Assembly: GCF_014202115.1 (NCBI RefSeq)
Contig: NZ_JACHFW010000007.1
Coordinates: 62,001-126,000 of the forward strand
Direction: 5' to 3'
Source: Catenibacillus scindens
GTDB lineage: Bacteria > Bacillota > Clostridia > Lachnospirales > Lachnospiraceae
DNA length: 64,000 bases
Position numbers and translations under genes: made by a program. A model generated the notes under the pieces. It was not told the origin of the DNA, did not search any database, and saw only the letters and a list, made by a program, of their open reading frames with translations. Below are positions 7,381 to 16,363 of the stretch, piece after piece (position 1 is the stretch's first letter; each line of letters starts with the position of its first letter).

Positions 7381-8765
7381 TATTTACTTAAATACTCGTC
7401 AATACCTGCCGCAGCCGCTTTTCCCGCACCCATAGCCAGGATAACTGTTGCAGCGCCTGTAACCGCGTCGCCTCCGGCGTAAACGCCTTCTTTTGTTGTC
7501 GCGCCGTTGTTCTCATCGGCAACGATACATTTCCACTTATTCACCTCAAGCCCTTCTGTGGTGGAGGAAATCAGCGGATTAGGACTTGTTCCCAGGGACA
7601 TGATAACAGCGTCAACCTCAATCTCATACTCGGATCCTGGAACAGCGATAGGGCGTCTTCTTCCGGAAGCGTCCGGCTCGCCCAGTTCCATCTTAATACA
7701 GCGGATACCCTTTACCCAGCCGTTGTCATCCACAAGAATCTCTGTAGGGTTAGTAAGAAGATGGAAATTAATGCCTTCCTCTTTCGCGTGGTGAACTTCC
7801 TCCACACGGGCGGGCAGCTCAGCTTCGCTTCTTCTGTATACAATGTGTGTCTCGGCGCCAAGTCTCAGAGCGGTTCTCGCTGCATCCATAGCCACGTTTC
7901 CGCCGCCCACAACAGCCACCTTGCGTCCTCTGTAGATCGGTGTATCGTGATCCTCACGGAAAGCTTTCATCAGGTTGTTTCTTGTGAGGAACTCATTAGC
8001 GGAAAATACGCCGTTGGCCTGCTCTCCGGGGATTCCCATAAACTTAGGCAGCCCGGCGCCGGAACCGATAAATACAGCGTCAAAACCTTCCTCGTTGAGA
8101 AGCTCATCAATAGTTACCGTCTTTCCAACAATAACGTTAGTCTCGATCTCAACGCCAAGTTTCTTAACATTTTCAACTTCGTGAGCGACTACTTCATCCT
8201 TTGGCAGACGGAACTCCGGAATACCATAGACAAGTACGCCGCCGGCCTGATGAAGGGCTTCAAAAATCTTTACGTCGTATCCCATCTTCGCCAGATCGCC
8301 GGCGCATGTGAGACCGGCAGGGCCGGAACCGATGACTGCCACTTTTTTGCCCTTCTTTTCTTTTGCAGGGACTGGCTCGATATTATGCTCTCTTGCCCAG
8401 TCTGCCACGAACCGCTCCAGCTTGCCGATAGCCACCGGCTCGCCTTTGATGCCTAAAATACACTTGCCCTCGCACTGTGTTTCCTGAGGGCACACACGGC
8501 CGCACACAGCCGGCAGGGAGGAAGATTCGGCGATGATCTGAGCCGCCTTCTCAAAATCCCTGTTTTTAACCTGCTCAATAAAGGCAGGGATGTTAATGTT
8601 TACCGGACATCCGGAAACGCACATAGGCTTTTTGCAATTTAAGCAGCGCTCTGCCTCTGCCACAGCTTCTTCCTCATTATATCCTAAACAAACTTCCTCA
8701 AAGTTTGTCGCTCTTACTTTCGGGTCCTGTTCTCTTACAGGAACTCTGTCTCTCTTTACTGCCAT
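7380..8765 (-). CDS. nfnB: NADH-dependent ferredoxin:NADP+ oxidoreductase, large subunit (NfnB / GltA-like)
   Basis: The 461-residue flavoprotein has N-terminal iron-sulfur cysteines (CLNCKKPMCVSGCP and CGRVCPQETQCEGKC), an FAD Rossmann motif GSGPAGLTCAGD near residue 150 and an NADP(H) motif GGGNVAMDAART. Such proteins are often labelled glutamate synthase small subunit. Here the partner directly upstream is the NfnA-type diaphorase, and the start codon overlaps its stop (TAATG), so the pair is best read as electron-bifurcating NfnAB, which couples NADH and reduced ferredoxin to NADP+ reduction. No glutamate synthase large subunit is nearby. Confidence 0.9.
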   Translation of the reverse strand: MAVKRDRVPVREQDPKVRATNFEEVCLGYNEEEAVAEAERCLNCKKPMCVSGCPVNINIPAFIEQVKNRDFEKAAQIIAESSSLPAVCGRVCPQETQCEGKCILGIKGEPVAIGKLERFVADWAREHNIEPVPAKEKKGKKVAVIGSGPAGLTCAGDLAKMGYDVKIFEALHQAGGVLVYGIPEFRLPKDEVVAHEVENVKKLGVEIETNVIVGKTVTIDELLNEEGFDAVFIGSGAGLPKFMGIPGEQANGVFSANEFLTRNNLMKAFREDHDTPIYRGRKVAVVGGGNVAMDAARTALRLGAETHIVYRRSEAELPARVEEVHHAKEEGINFHLLTNPTEILVDDNGWVKGIRCIKMELGEPDASGRRRPIAVPGSEYEIEVDAVIMSLGTSPNPLISSTTEGLEVNKWKCIVADENNGATTKEGVYAGGDAVTGAATVILAMGAGKAAAAGIDEYLSK

Positions 8766-9652
8766 TATTCGTCACCTCCGCACATTCCGCATCCGCCGTG
8801 ATGTGTCTTGCCTTCCTGATAGCGGAGCAGCGCTCTGCCTTCCTCGGTCTTGTACATCTGCTGGCGTTTCATTGCCTGGTCAAAGTCTACAAGGTGTCCG
8901 TCAAATTCCGGGCCGTCAACGCAGGCGAACTTCACTTCGCCGCCGACAGTGAGACGGCAGGCGCCGCACATACCGGTTCCGTCCACCATGATCGGATTCA
9001 TGCTGACAATTGTCGGGATTCCAAGCTTCTTTGTGAGAAGGCATGTAAATTTCATCATGATCACCGGGCCGATAGCGATGCACTGATCATATTGTTTTCC
9101 TGCTTCCACAAGTTCTTCCACAACGGAAGTTACCATACCTTTATGTTTGTAGGAACCATCATCGGTAGTTACATAGAGATTTCCGGCAACAGCTTCCATC
9201 TCTTTTTCCAGGATGATCAAGTCTTTTGTCTTGGCGCCGATAATAACGTCAGCGTCAATGCCATGGTCATGGAGCCATTTTACCTGAGGATAAACCGGAG
9301 CTGTACCTACGCCGCCGGCAACAAAAAGCATTTTCTTCTTTTTAAGTTCTTCAATATCCTCATTGATCCATTCCGACGGACATCCCAGAGGGCCTGTGAA
9401 ATCTTCAAAAGCATCGCCAGCTTTAAGATCAGCCATACGGTATGTAGATTCTCCCACACACTGGAATACAATTGTCACTGTTCCGGCCTCTGCATCGTAG
9501 TCACAGATGGTCAGGGGAATACGCTCGCCGGCATCGTCAATCTTCACGATAACAAACTGTCCCGGCTGGCAGGATTTTGCCACACGGGGAGCTTCCACAT
9601 CCATAAGATAGATCTTGTCCGCCAGCAACTCGGCTTTTAATATCTTGTACAT
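8765..9652 (-). CDS. nfnA: NADH-dependent ferredoxin:NADP+ oxidoreductase, small subunit (NfnA)
   Basis: The protein (295 residues from the chosen start) is a ferredoxin-reductase-like FAD/NAD-binding subunit related to PyrK. It has an N-terminal beta-barrel FAD domain, the NAD motif VAGGVGTAPVYP near residue 110 and a [2Fe-2S] site with cysteines in MCGACRLTV and KFACVDGPEF. The ATG at 9652 was chosen because AGGAGG precedes it at good spacing and MYKILKAELL is a typical N-terminus; the frame is open 60 nt further upstream. It has a long leader with two hairpins and its own promoter. Confidence 0.92.
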   Translation of the reverse strand: MYKILKAELLADKIYLMDVEAPRVAKSCQPGQFVIVKIDDAGERIPLTICDYDAEAGTVTIVFQCVGESTYRMADLKAGDAFEDFTGPLGCPSEWINEDIEELKKKKMLFVAGGVGTAPVYPQVKWLHDHGIDADVIIGAKTKDLIILEKEMEAVAGNLYVTTDDGSYKHKGMVTSVVEELVEAGKQYDQCIAIGPVIMMKFTCLLTKKLGIPTIVSMNPIMVDGTGMCGACRLTVGGEVKFACVDGPEFDGHLVDFDQAMKRQQMYKTEEGRALLRYQEGKTHHGGCGMCGGDE

Positions 9653-9760
9653 TATGAATCCTCCTAGAAAAAATTTACCGTAACAGTTCAGGACGGCAAA
9701 AGAATCGGCCAAAGACAGGCATTAAGCTTGCTTATAAGCAGGACTTTACCCGATTTTTTA

Positions 9761-9810
9761 CATCGGATGAATATCCGATGCTTCTTGTCAGGCTTTAGCC
9801 TGACAAGAAG
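9761..9810 (-). other. two tandem perfect hairpins in the nfnA leader
   Basis: The first has arms CATCGGAT and ATCCGATG (9761-9780). The second has 13-bp arms beginning CTTCTTGTCAGGC with the loop TTTA (9781-9810). Neither is followed by a T-run. They lie in the approximately 215-nt leader between promoter and nfnA, so they could be regulatory or mRNA-stabilising. They do not match a riboswitch family I recognise. Confidence 0.55.
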
Positions 9811-9877
9811 ATACGCCGTAGTGAACAGTCGCGCTTTACCTTATAATTTGGTTGATGGAACCAAAAATCTATGTAAT

Positions 9878-9906
9878 AGTTTAGCAGAGTTTTTTTTATT
9901 ATTCAA
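9878..9906 (-). promoter_or_regulatory. probable nfnAB promoter
   Basis: On the minus strand TTGAAT (9901-9906) and TAAACT (9878-9883) are 17 bp apart in AT-rich sequence. Transcription would start near 9870, giving a leader of about 215 nt. Confidence 0.5.
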
Positions 9907-10019
9907 TATGCAATGACAGCATTTTTAATAGCCATTTTTCATAACAGTCATGGTTTTGGTTATAACTGAAAATTCATCAATCAAAGAGATTGGGCCGCTC
10001 CCGGATCTGCCCGGAAATT

Positions 10020-10745
10020 TTACAGCACCTTGGATAAAAATTCTTTCAGCCGGTCATTTTGGGGGTTGGAAAAAAATTCCTCCGGTCGGTTCTGCTCCAC
10101 AATTTTTCCGTCATCCATAAACATGACCCTTGAGGCCACTTCCCGGGCAAAACCCATCTCGTGAGTCACTACTACCATCGTCATGCCATCGCGGGCAAGC
10201 TGGCTCATCAGTTCCAACACTTCCCCGACCATCTCCGGGTCCAGGGCGGAAGTCGGCTCATCAAACAGCATAACATCCGGATTCATGGCCAGCGCGCGGA
10301 CAATGGCAATACGCTGTTTCTGGCCTCCGGAAAGCTGATTTGGATAGGCTTTGGCCTTATCTTCAAGGCCGACACGCTTTAACAGGGCCATGGCATTTGC
10401 CACCGCATCAGATTTTGTCATTTTTTTAAGCTTTACAGGCGCCAAGGTAATATTGTCCACAATGGTCAGATGAGGGAAAAGATTAAAATGCTGGAACACC
10501 ATACCCATTTTCTGGCGCAGGGCGTTCACTTCTTTTGTCTTTGCCTTTGTGATCTCCTTCCCCTCAAACCAGATCTCCCCGGAGGTAGGCACTTCCAAAA
10601 GATTGAGGCAGCGCAGAAAGGTACTTTTCCCCGAACCGGAAGGGCCGACAATAACCACTTTTTCACCTTTTTCAATATGCTCATTGATGCCTTTAAGCAC
10701 CTGATGACCTTCAAATGATTTATTCAGATCCTTAACGTCGATCAC
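10020..10745 (-). CDS. polar amino-acid ABC transporter ATP-binding protein (GlnQ/ArtM type)
   Basis: The subunit has Walker [11 protein letters not shown]-loop FQHFNLFPH, signature LSGGQKQR, Walker [12 protein letters not shown] and H-loop THEMGFA, the usual features of the polar amino-acid family. The GTG at 10745 was chosen as start because AGGAGG lies 10 nt upstream; an ATG seven codons earlier overlaps that site. It overlaps the permease gene by 14 bp and ends a three-gene operon of binding protein, permease and ATPase. Arginine or a related amino acid is the likely substrate because of the ARG-box-like site in the operon promoter. Confidence 0.93.
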   Translation of the reverse strand: MIDVKDLNKSFEGHQVLKGINEHIEKGEKVVIVGPSGSGKSTFLRCLNLLEVPTSGEIWFEGKEITKAKTKEVNALRQKMGMVFQHFNLFPHLTIVDNITLAPVKLKKMTKSDAVANAMALLKRVGLEDKAKAYPNQLSGGQKQRIAIVRALAMNPDVMLFDEPTSALDPEMVGEVLELMSQLARDGMTMVVVTHEMGFAREVASRVMFMDDGKIVEQNRPEEFFSNPQNDRLKEFLSKVL

Positions 10746-11445
10746 TGCGGGCCAGCCTCCTTTCAAACATTGCCAGAAGTTTAGATAAGATCACAACAAC
10801 AATAAGATACATCACAGCAACCAGAAGCAGAGGCATAAGATAACTGAAATTGCTTACGCCAATATTCTGGCCCACTTTTGTCACATCCAGCACGCCGATA
10901 TTTCCGATAATGGCGGTTTCTTTGATCAGTGTAATAAATTCATTGCCCAGGGCAGGCAAAATATTGCGGATCGCCTGAGGCATAACAATAAGGGCCATGG
11001 TCTGGCCGCTGGTCAGTCCGAGGGAACGGCCCGCCTCTGTCTGTCCTTTATCTACCGCCTCAATTCCCGCACGAATGATCTCCGCCACATAGGCGCCGGA
11101 ATTTAAGCCGAAGCATAAAAATCCCGCAACGGTGGCAGGCACAGGCAGGGGGGAAAAAATCACGTAATAAATGATCAATAACTGAACATAGACAGGTGTT
11201 CCGCGGAAAATCGTCAGATAGATATTTGCGATGACTGACAAGAATCTCAGTTTTTTATTCCTGCTGCCGGTGTATTTAAACAGGGCGAGGATCACGCCCA
11301 CAACAACACCGATAACTACCGCCGCCAGAGATATGAGCAGGGTCATTTTAAAACCTTCCAGATAGGCCATATAACGCCGATTTTCCAGAAAAGCGTAGGA
11401 AAACTGCTCTCCCAGATCAGAAATCCACCGGGTAAATCCTTCCAA
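10732..11445 (-). CDS. polar amino-acid ABC transporter permease
   Basis: The 237-residue membrane protein belongs to the HisM/GlnP family, with about five membrane segments. The cytoplasmic EAA loop reads [22 protein letters not shown], given here as its conserved EAGRSLGL and MALIVMPQA parts. It should form the channel for the adjacent ATPase. An AGGTTTAC-type site precedes the start; the 220-bp gap to the binding-protein gene contains a dispersed repeat. Confidence 0.92.
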   Translation of the reverse strand: MEGFTRWISDLGEQFSYAFLENRRYMAYLEGFKMTLLISLAAVVIGVVVGVILALFKYTGSRNKKLRFLSVIANIYLTIFRGTPVYVQLLIIYYVIFSPLPVPATVAGFLCFGLNSGAYVAEIIRAGIEAVDKGQTEAGRSLGLTSGQTMALIVMPQAIRNILPALGNEFITLIKETAIIGNIGVLDVTKVGQNIGVSNFSYLMPLLLVAVMYLIVVVILSKLLAMFERRLARSDRR

Positions 11446-11518
11446 TAGTAAACCTCCGTTCTTTCGTATAAATGTTGGGGCTGCGCGATACGCTGCCGCG
11501 CCGCCTATGTTTCTTCAT

Positions 11519-11557
11519 GACAATAGCCGATAACGGAAAGCCCGCCTCGGCTATTGA
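11519..11557 (-). other. hairpin between binding-protein and permease genes
   Basis: CAATAGCCG and CGGCTATTG form a stem inside the 220-bp intercistronic gap. It may explain a higher level of the upstream binding-protein mRNA, a common arrangement in such operons; this is inference. Confidence 0.4.
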
Positions 11558-11560
11558 TCG

Positions 11561-11630
11561 TTCTTTATTCCTACAGGCAACGAGCCAATCAGACCTACAT
11601 GCATGTCCATTTGGCAACTGCCGCGAGGGT
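11561..11630 (-). repeat. dispersed repeat, CCTCGCGGCAGT family, copy 1
   Basis: Read on the minus strand it runs from ACCCTCGCGGCAGTTGCC through AAATGGACATGC to GGCTCGTTGCC and GGAATAAA. The copy at 40571-40638 has the same order with few differences, and a more diverged one is at 23403-23466. It sits inside the amino-acid transporter operon. Confidence 0.6.
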
Positions 11631-11668
11631 ATCCGATATCATTATACATAAACTGTATAAAAATTCAA

Positions 11669-12535
11669 TCATTCCCCTGTTGTATGGTTTAATGTGTATT
11701 CATCAATCTTGCCATCAGCGATGAGCTGCTCAAGAACGGCATTAATCTCGTCAAGCAGGGCTGTGTTTCCCTCATTTACAGCGATGGCGTACTTATCTGT
11801 AAACAGTTCGCCGTCAAGAATTGTGAGAGAATCATTCTGAGCCACAAGCTGCTCCGCCGGAAGGGCATCCATAACAATGCAGTCCAGACGATTGTTCATC
11901 AGATCCATAGCCGCTTCCATAAACTTGCTGTACTGTGTCACCTGCCATCCCTGTTCCTGAGCGTAGGTATCGGCCACGGTTCCGGTCTGCACACCTACTT
12001 TATTGTCTGCTGTAATCGCGTCCACGCTAGACACAGCCATGGTCTCTTTATTAACAACGACAACCTGACGGCTTGTGGCATATTCTACAGAGAAATCCAT
12101 CACCTTATCACGCTCTTCATTGACAGAAATACCTGCGGCGGCAAAATCAGCCTTGCCCTGCTGTACTGCAAGAAGGGCGCCGTCAAAAGACATGTTCTGG
12201 ATCACCAGCTCCTTGCCCATAGCTTTGGCGATCTCATTGGCAATATCCACGTCAACGCCCACAACGGTGGAGCCGTCCTCAGTATATTCATATGGAGCAA
12301 ATCCCGCCTCTGTGGCCATGATCAGCTTGCCGTCCTCAACTGTCTGTACATCGGAAGCCTCTGCCGTGCCGCTCTCCTGCGCCTCACCCTGTGTTTGATT
12401 CTCGGACTGAGCCGGAGCGCCGCTTTCTGTCTGAGCCAAAGTCTCTCCGCTATTTCCCGCGCTGCTGCCGCAGGCGGCCATACTTAACGCCATTGCTGCT
12501 GAAAGCGCTAATGCCATTACTTTTTTCATTTTCAT
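11669..12535 (-). CDS. polar amino-acid ABC transporter substrate-binding lipoprotein
   Basis: The 288-residue protein begins with a lipoprotein signal (MKMKKVMALALS ... MAAC), so the cysteine near residue 23 should be lipidated. A linker rich in Ser, Glu and Gln precedes an SBP_bac_3 domain starting KLIMATEAGFAPYEY and containing VGVDVDIANEIAKAMGK. The ATG at 12535 was preferred because GGAGG is 9 nt upstream; an ATG three codons earlier abuts that site. It is the first gene of the operon, under a strong promoter with an ARG-box-like sequence. Confidence 0.93.
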   Translation of the reverse strand: MKMKKVMALALSAAMALSMAACGSSAGNSGETLAQTESGAPAQSENQTQGEAQESGTAEASDVQTVEDGKLIMATEAGFAPYEYTEDGSTVVGVDVDIANEIAKAMGKELVIQNMSFDGALLAVQQGKADFAAAGISVNEERDKVMDFSVEYATSRQVVVVNKETMAVSSVDAITADNKVGVQTGTVADTYAQEQGWQVTQYSKFMEAAMDLMNNRLDCIVMDALPAEQLVAQNDSLTILDGELFTDKYAIAVNEGNTALLDEINAVLEQLIADGKIDEYTLNHTTGE

Positions 12536-12598
12536 GATTCTCATCCTCCAAATTCTTTTTCATAACTATTCAGCCTTATGGCCTTAGACTTGAACTAT

Positions 12599-12627
12599 AA
12601 TCTACCCCTTATTTACGGTTTTGTCAA
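12599..12627 (-). promoter_or_regulatory. promoter of the amino-acid ABC operon
   Basis: On the minus strand a consensus TTGACA (12622-12627) and TAGATT (12599-12604) are separated by 17 bp, about 65 bp before the binding-protein start. Confidence 0.7.
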
Positions 12628-12633
12628 GAAAAA

Positions 12634-12651
12634 TATGCATATTTATTCATG
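12634..12651 (-). promoter_or_regulatory. ARG-box-like operator (ArgR/AhrC)
   Basis: The minus strand reads CATGAATAAATATGCATA, very close to the Bacillus AhrC ARG box CATGAATAAAAATKCAAK. It starts 7 bp upstream of the -35 hexamer, where an ArgR hexamer could repress or activate. Arginine control of this transporter is an inference; the argR gene is not in the window. Confidence 0.55.
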
Positions 12652-12688
12652 ATTTTGGTAACTATTCAGCCATATTTTCGCCGGCAGA

Positions 12689-14083
12689 TCAGGACAGATA
12701 TTCTTTCAGTGCCTTGACAATCTCTTCCTGACGCATTCCACGGGAACCTTTCACCAAAAAAGCATCCCCCGGCTTCACAATCTTTTTCAGATATTCGGCA
12801 GCATCGGCATTACAGGAAAAATTGCTGGCAAGCATATGAGGCGCGTGTTCGCGGACCGCCTCCACCAGCGCTTTCATCTCCTCACCTACAGTTACAACTT
12901 CGTCAATACCGCTTTGGGCCACAAAACATCCGGTATCATAGTGGCACTGACGGGACATATCTCCAAGCTCAAGAACATCAGCCAGCACAGCGATCTTGCG
13001 TCCAGGATTGTCTAAAAGTTTCAGCACCTCAATACCACTTTTAATCGAGTCCGGGCTGGCATTGTAAGTATCGTCAATAACCTTGATACCGTCTTTCAGA
13101 TGATTAATCTGCTGACGCATGGCCACCCCTTCATAACCGTAAAGTCCCCCGGCAGCAGTCTCCGGGTCAATACCATACTCCATGGCGATGGCCATAGCCA
13201 CCACAGCATTATTGACATTGTGAACGCCAAGCTGGCGGATGACTACCTGCGTCTCCCCCTGGGGCCATACAAAGGTAAAATGTTCCATGCCATCCCGGAT
13301 GTACATATCTTTAGCGTAATATGTAAAATCACATTGTTTTCCATTTTCCGCATGTCCAAAGAGGCGGGCATTTTCCGGATAATTTGAGGCCGCGATCTTG
13401 AGCATAGGGTCATTTCCGTTAAGGTAAAAAGGCTGTCCCGGCTGAAAATTTTGGGCAATTTTCAGCTTTTCATTCATAATATTTTCCTGCGTCTTTAAAA
13501 TGCCGATATGGGCCACACCGATATTGGTCACTACAGCGGTTCTGGGACCGGCAAACCGAACCAGGGCATCCATCTCGCCAAAATCGCTGATCCCCATCTC
13601 CACCACGGCGATCTCATGCTCCGGCCCCAGCCTGAAAAGAGTCAGGGGTACGCCGATATTGCTGTTTTGATTGCCGGCGGTTTTCAGCACATTATAGCGG
13701 GACGAAAGAGCCGCAGCTATCATCTCTTTTGTGGATGTTTTGCCAACGCTCCCGGTAATCCCCACCACCGGCACAGGAAATTTGCTCCGGTAATACACTG
13801 CCAGATCTCCCAGCGCGGCTTCCGTATTTTCCACGAGAATATGGGGTTTTGACCGGTCCACGATCTCCCCTCTGGAGGTAAACGCAGCCTTAGCGCCAGC
13901 CTCAAAAACCTGTGATATAAATTTGTGGGCGTCCACCCGCTCCCCAATAATGGGGGTAAACAATGTATTTTCCTGAATATCTCTGCTGTCTATACTTATA
14001 TAAGAAATCACCGTCTGCGGGTCGCCGCACAAAAGCTTTCCTCCTACAGCCTGGGTGATCTCTTCAACAGTTAAATTTTCCAT
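12689..14083 (-). CDS. murF: UDP-N-acetylmuramoyl-tripeptide--D-alanyl-D-alanine ligase
   Basis: The 464-residue Mur ligase adds D-Ala-D-Ala to the UDP-MurNAc tripeptide in the cytosol. An N-terminal MurF domain (SIDSRDI, LFTPIIGERVDAHKFI) is followed by the ATP loop GITGSVGKTSTKEM near residue 110, the NQNSNIGVP segment and the C-terminal domain with DDTYNASPDSI and VLADVLELGDMS. It stands alone, outside any cell-wall gene cluster, with murG and a murE-type gene elsewhere in the window. Confidence 0.95.
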   Translation of the reverse strand: MENLTVEEITQAVGGKLLCGDPQTVISYISIDSRDIQENTLFTPIIGERVDAHKFISQVFEAGAKAAFTSRGEIVDRSKPHILVENTEAALGDLAVYYRSKFPVPVVGITGSVGKTSTKEMIAAALSSRYNVLKTAGNQNSNIGVPLTLFRLGPEHEIAVVEMGISDFGEMDALVRFAGPRTAVVTNIGVAHIGILKTQENIMNEKLKIAQNFQPGQPFYLNGNDPMLKIAASNYPENARLFGHAENGKQCDFTYYAKDMYIRDGMEHFTFVWPQGETQVVIRQLGVHNVNNAVVAMAIAMEYGIDPETAAGGLYGYEGVAMRQQINHLKDGIKVIDDTYNASPDSIKSGIEVLKLLDNPGRKIAVLADVLELGDMSRQCHYDTGCFVAQSGIDEVVTVGEEMKALVEAVREHAPHMLASNFSCNADAAEYLKKIVKPGDAFLVKGSRGMRQEEIVKALKEYLS

Positions 14084-14273
14084 GACTGATCTTCGTCCTT
14101 TCTGTTGTTTTCACTCCTACCTTACACTATGTCACAAAAAAAATCAATGCAACTTTTTTTATGAGTAAGATCAGGCTGCTACTCACGGGCAGCCGGAAAC
14201 ACCTGCTGTTTCCGGCGTAAGAAAGTGATTCAGAAGTGCGCTTAAACCATTCGCGCAGCGAATTTTTCATGGT
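14084..14273. other. hairpin-rich gap between MATE gene and murF
   Basis: GCCGGAAACA and TGTTTCCGGC form a perfect stem at 14192-14216. A second stem (14238-14250 with 14269-14281, arm GCGCTTAAACCAT) covers the MATE stop codon. Neither has a T-run on the minus strand, so terminator function is uncertain. Confidence 0.45.
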
Positions 14274-15620
14274 TTAAGCGCATGTTGCTGTTCTCCCTGT
14301 GAACAGCAACAAAATCAGGGCAATCACCGCTACCACAACTTCCGTAACAGGGAAGGCACTCCATACCCCTGTCATCCCGGCCGCGTAGGACAGAATAAAA
14401 GCTGAGGGAAGGATCAGGACAAAGCCTCTCAAAATGGACACTGTCTGTGCCGGTGCCGGGGATTCTGTGGATGTAAAGTACATCGACACAATAATATTAA
14501 ATCCGGCAAAAAGACATCCTGTAAAATAAATTTTCAGGCCCGTGACCGCGATAGTCTGAAGAAGACTGTTATTCTCACCGTTAAAAATTCCCGCAATCTC
14601 CGGGGCAAATAAAACAATAGCTCCGTAAACAGCCACAGATACAACAGACATAACTATCAGGGCATAGCGAAGGATAGTCTTTGCCCCGGCTCTGTTTCCG
14701 GAGCCGTACTGGCTGCTGATCACCGGCTGTATGCCCTGGGCGATACCTGTGTAAATGGCGATAACCACCAGGGACAGATTGGCAATGACGCCGTAGGCAG
14801 CCACACCTGTGTTTCCCTCAAGTCCCAAGATAATCATATTAAAGACAATGATCACAATGCCGGAAGAAGCTTCTGTAATTAATGATGGCAGGCCACAGGA
14901 CAATACCCCGCCGATATTTTTAAAGACAATCGAACACCGTGTCAGCCGGAAGCTGTTTTTCTTCTTTATAAAAAACGGTGACATAATGGCAATACTGATC
15001 ACCGGCGCCAGTCCTGTGGCCAGAACAGCACCAAAGATCCCCATATTCAGAGGAAACATAAACACATAGTCCAGCACCACATTGGACAGACTTCCCCCGA
15101 TCATGGCCGCCATGGAAAGCTGAGGCGCGCCGTCGTTCCTGACAAAACACAACAGAAGGTTGTTGAGCATAAACATAGGCGCGAACAAAAGAATGACCTG
15201 AAGATAAATCCGGGACATATCATAGGTCTGTTCGTTGGCTCCAAGAAGGCGTACCAGCGGTCCTGAGGCGAAAAGTCCCAAAGCGAAAAATACTGCCGCT
15301 ATACAGATCATAACAAAGGCTGCATTGGTAAAAATCTGGTTTGCCGCCGGATCCTTGCCCTGACTTTTAAAAATCGAGAACTTGGTGCCTCCGCCCATGC
15401 CAATCATCAGACCGCTGCCGTGGATAAAATTATAGACGGGAATGGCCAGATTTAATGCCGCCAAACCGGCGGCGCCCAGGGCTTTGGACACAAAATATGT
15501 GTCCGCCAGGATATAACAGGACAGGGCGATCATCCCAAGAACATTTAAAGATACATATTTTCCAAATACTTTTAACAAATTTTCATTTCTCACATCATCA
15601 AACCTCCAGTATTCTTTCAA
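14274..15620 (-). CDS. MATE family efflux transporter
   Basis: The 448-residue integral membrane protein has about twelve hydrophobic helices and the MATE layout of two homologous halves, with GMIALSCYILADTYFVSKALG near the N-terminus (conserved parts LADTYFVS and ALGAAGLAALNLA) and a similar motif in the second half. It should export drugs or metabolites using an ion gradient; the substrate cannot be read from sequence. The last codons contain a GTTGCTGTTC/GAACAGCAAC inverted repeat, so the C-terminal tail may derive from a repeat. Confidence 0.9.
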   Translation of the reverse strand: MKEYWRFDDVRNENLLKVFGKYVSLNVLGMIALSCYILADTYFVSKALGAAGLAALNLAIPVYNFIHGSGLMIGMGGGTKFSIFKSQGKDPAANQIFTNAAFVMICIAAVFFALGLFASGPLVRLLGANEQTYDMSRIYLQVILLFAPMFMLNNLLLCFVRNDGAPQLSMAAMIGGSLSNVVLDYVFMFPLNMGIFGAVLATGLAPVISIAIMSPFFIKKKNSFRLTRCSIVFKNIGGVLSCGLPSLITEASSGIVIIVFNMIILGLEGNTGVAAYGVIANLSLVVIAIYTGIAQGIQPVISSQYGSGNRAGAKTILRYALIVMSVVSVAVYGAIVLFAPEIAGIFNGENNSLLQTIAVTGLKIYFTGCLFAGFNIIVSMYFTSTESPAPAQTVSILRGFVLILPSAFILSYAAGMTGVWSAFPVTEVVVAVIALILLLFTGRTATCA

Positions 15621-15705
15621 GACTCCCTCGCAAGCTCGACGCGCTAGTCAGGGCAGTGACATCTGACAACTTCTAATTAAAGGATTGCCCTCCAAGCGTA
15701 CCGCA

Positions 15706-15762
15706 CAAAAAATGCCCCAGATCTCATTCCTTCTACGGCCTAACGGAATGAGCTGAGGCATT
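15706..15762 (-). terminator. terminator of ridA
   Basis: On the minus strand AATGCC, CTCATTCC and their complements form a long hairpin followed by TTTTTTG. It lies about 40 bp after the ridA stop. Confidence 0.8.
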
Positions 15763-15800
15763 ACCCGGCGGCAATGAACAGTATTTATCCTCTGGGGATA

Positions 15801-16181
15801 TCACTGTTTTACAGCAATAGCTTCGATTTCAAACAGACCGCCCTTTGGAAGAGCGCCGGCCTGGACGCAGGAGCGGGCCGGTGTGTCCCCGGTAAAATAC
15901 TCCGCGTAAATCTCATTGATCGCGGCAAAATCATTAATGTCCGCGAGAAAAACTGTAGTTTTTACGACATCAGCCATAGTCAGCCCTGCGGCTTCAAGAA
16001 CGGCTTTAAGATTCTCCATAGCCTGTCTTGCCTGAGCTTCCACGCCTTCAGGAAGAAGGCCGGTCTCCGGGATCAGGCCAAGCTGACCGGATGTATATAC
16101 TGTATCTCCAGCTTTTACGGCGTGGACATAAGGTCCCACTGCCGCAGGAGCGCCTTTTGCGTTAATGGTTTCTCTTGTCAT
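15801..16181 (-). CDS. ridA: RidA family enamine/imine deaminase
   Basis: The 126-residue protein matches the YjgF/RidA family, which hydrolyses reactive 2-aminoacrylate and other imines from PLP enzymes in the cytosol. The substrate-binding arginine is Arg103 in PARSCVQ and the acidic residue is in LFEIEAIAV near 118-120. The ATG at 16181 was chosen because GGAGG is 9 nt upstream; a TTG three codons earlier abuts that site. It is a single-gene unit with its own promoter and terminator. Confidence 0.94.
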   Translation of the reverse strand: MTRETINAKGAPAAVGPYVHAVKAGDTVYTSGQLGLIPETGLLPEGVEAQARQAMENLKAVLEAAGLTMADVVKTTVFLADINDFAAINEIYAEYFTGDTPARSCVQAGALPKGGLFEIEAIAVKQ

Positions 16182-16247
16182 GATCGTCAACCTCCATCTA
16201 TGTTTATATGTCGCTGTTTAAAGAATAAACAGCAACTTTTGAATTTA

Positions 16248-16276
16248 AGTTTACACTATTTCTCTGAGAAAAGCAA
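16248..16276 (-). promoter_or_regulatory. ridA promoter
   Basis: On the minus strand TTGCTT (16271-16276) and TAAACT (16248-16253) are 17 bp apart. A small hairpin with arms GCTGTTTA and TAAACAGC (16213-16233) lies in the leader. Confidence 0.55.
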
Positions 16277-16319
16277 ATTTTACTTGCGTTCCTTTTTCCA
16301 TATGCTATGATTATGTTAA

Positions 16320-16361
16320 TAACTATTCAGCCATGCGCCGGTTACATGGCTGAATAGTTAC
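16320..16361. repeat. palindromic repeat, TAACTATTCAGC family, full copy
   Basis: The arms TAACTATTCAGCCATG and CATGGCTGAATAGTTA are perfect 16-bp complements around a 10-nt loop. Half or diverged copies occur at many places in the window. This copy ends 2 bp before the first ATG of the YheO-like gene. Confidence 0.8.
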
Positions 16362-16363
16362 TT

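Larger units (their letters stand above)
9653..10019. other. gap upstream of nfnA: leader and promoter
   Basis: The stretch contains the structured nfnA leader, a TTTGGTT/AACCAAA palindrome at 9848-9867, the nfnA promoter and the AT-rich space after the amino-acid transporter operon. A plus-strand frame at 9728-9916 has no ribosome site and reads through the hairpins, so no gene is called. Confidence 0.5.

Noticed and set aside
7380-8765. Glutamate synthase small subunit
   Set aside because: No large glutamate synthase subunit is near, and the overlapping upstream gene is the NfnA diaphorase, so NfnB is the better reading.
9728-9916. 62-codon plus-strand frame upstream of nfnA
   Set aside because: It reads through the leader hairpins, has no ribosome site and no family pattern.
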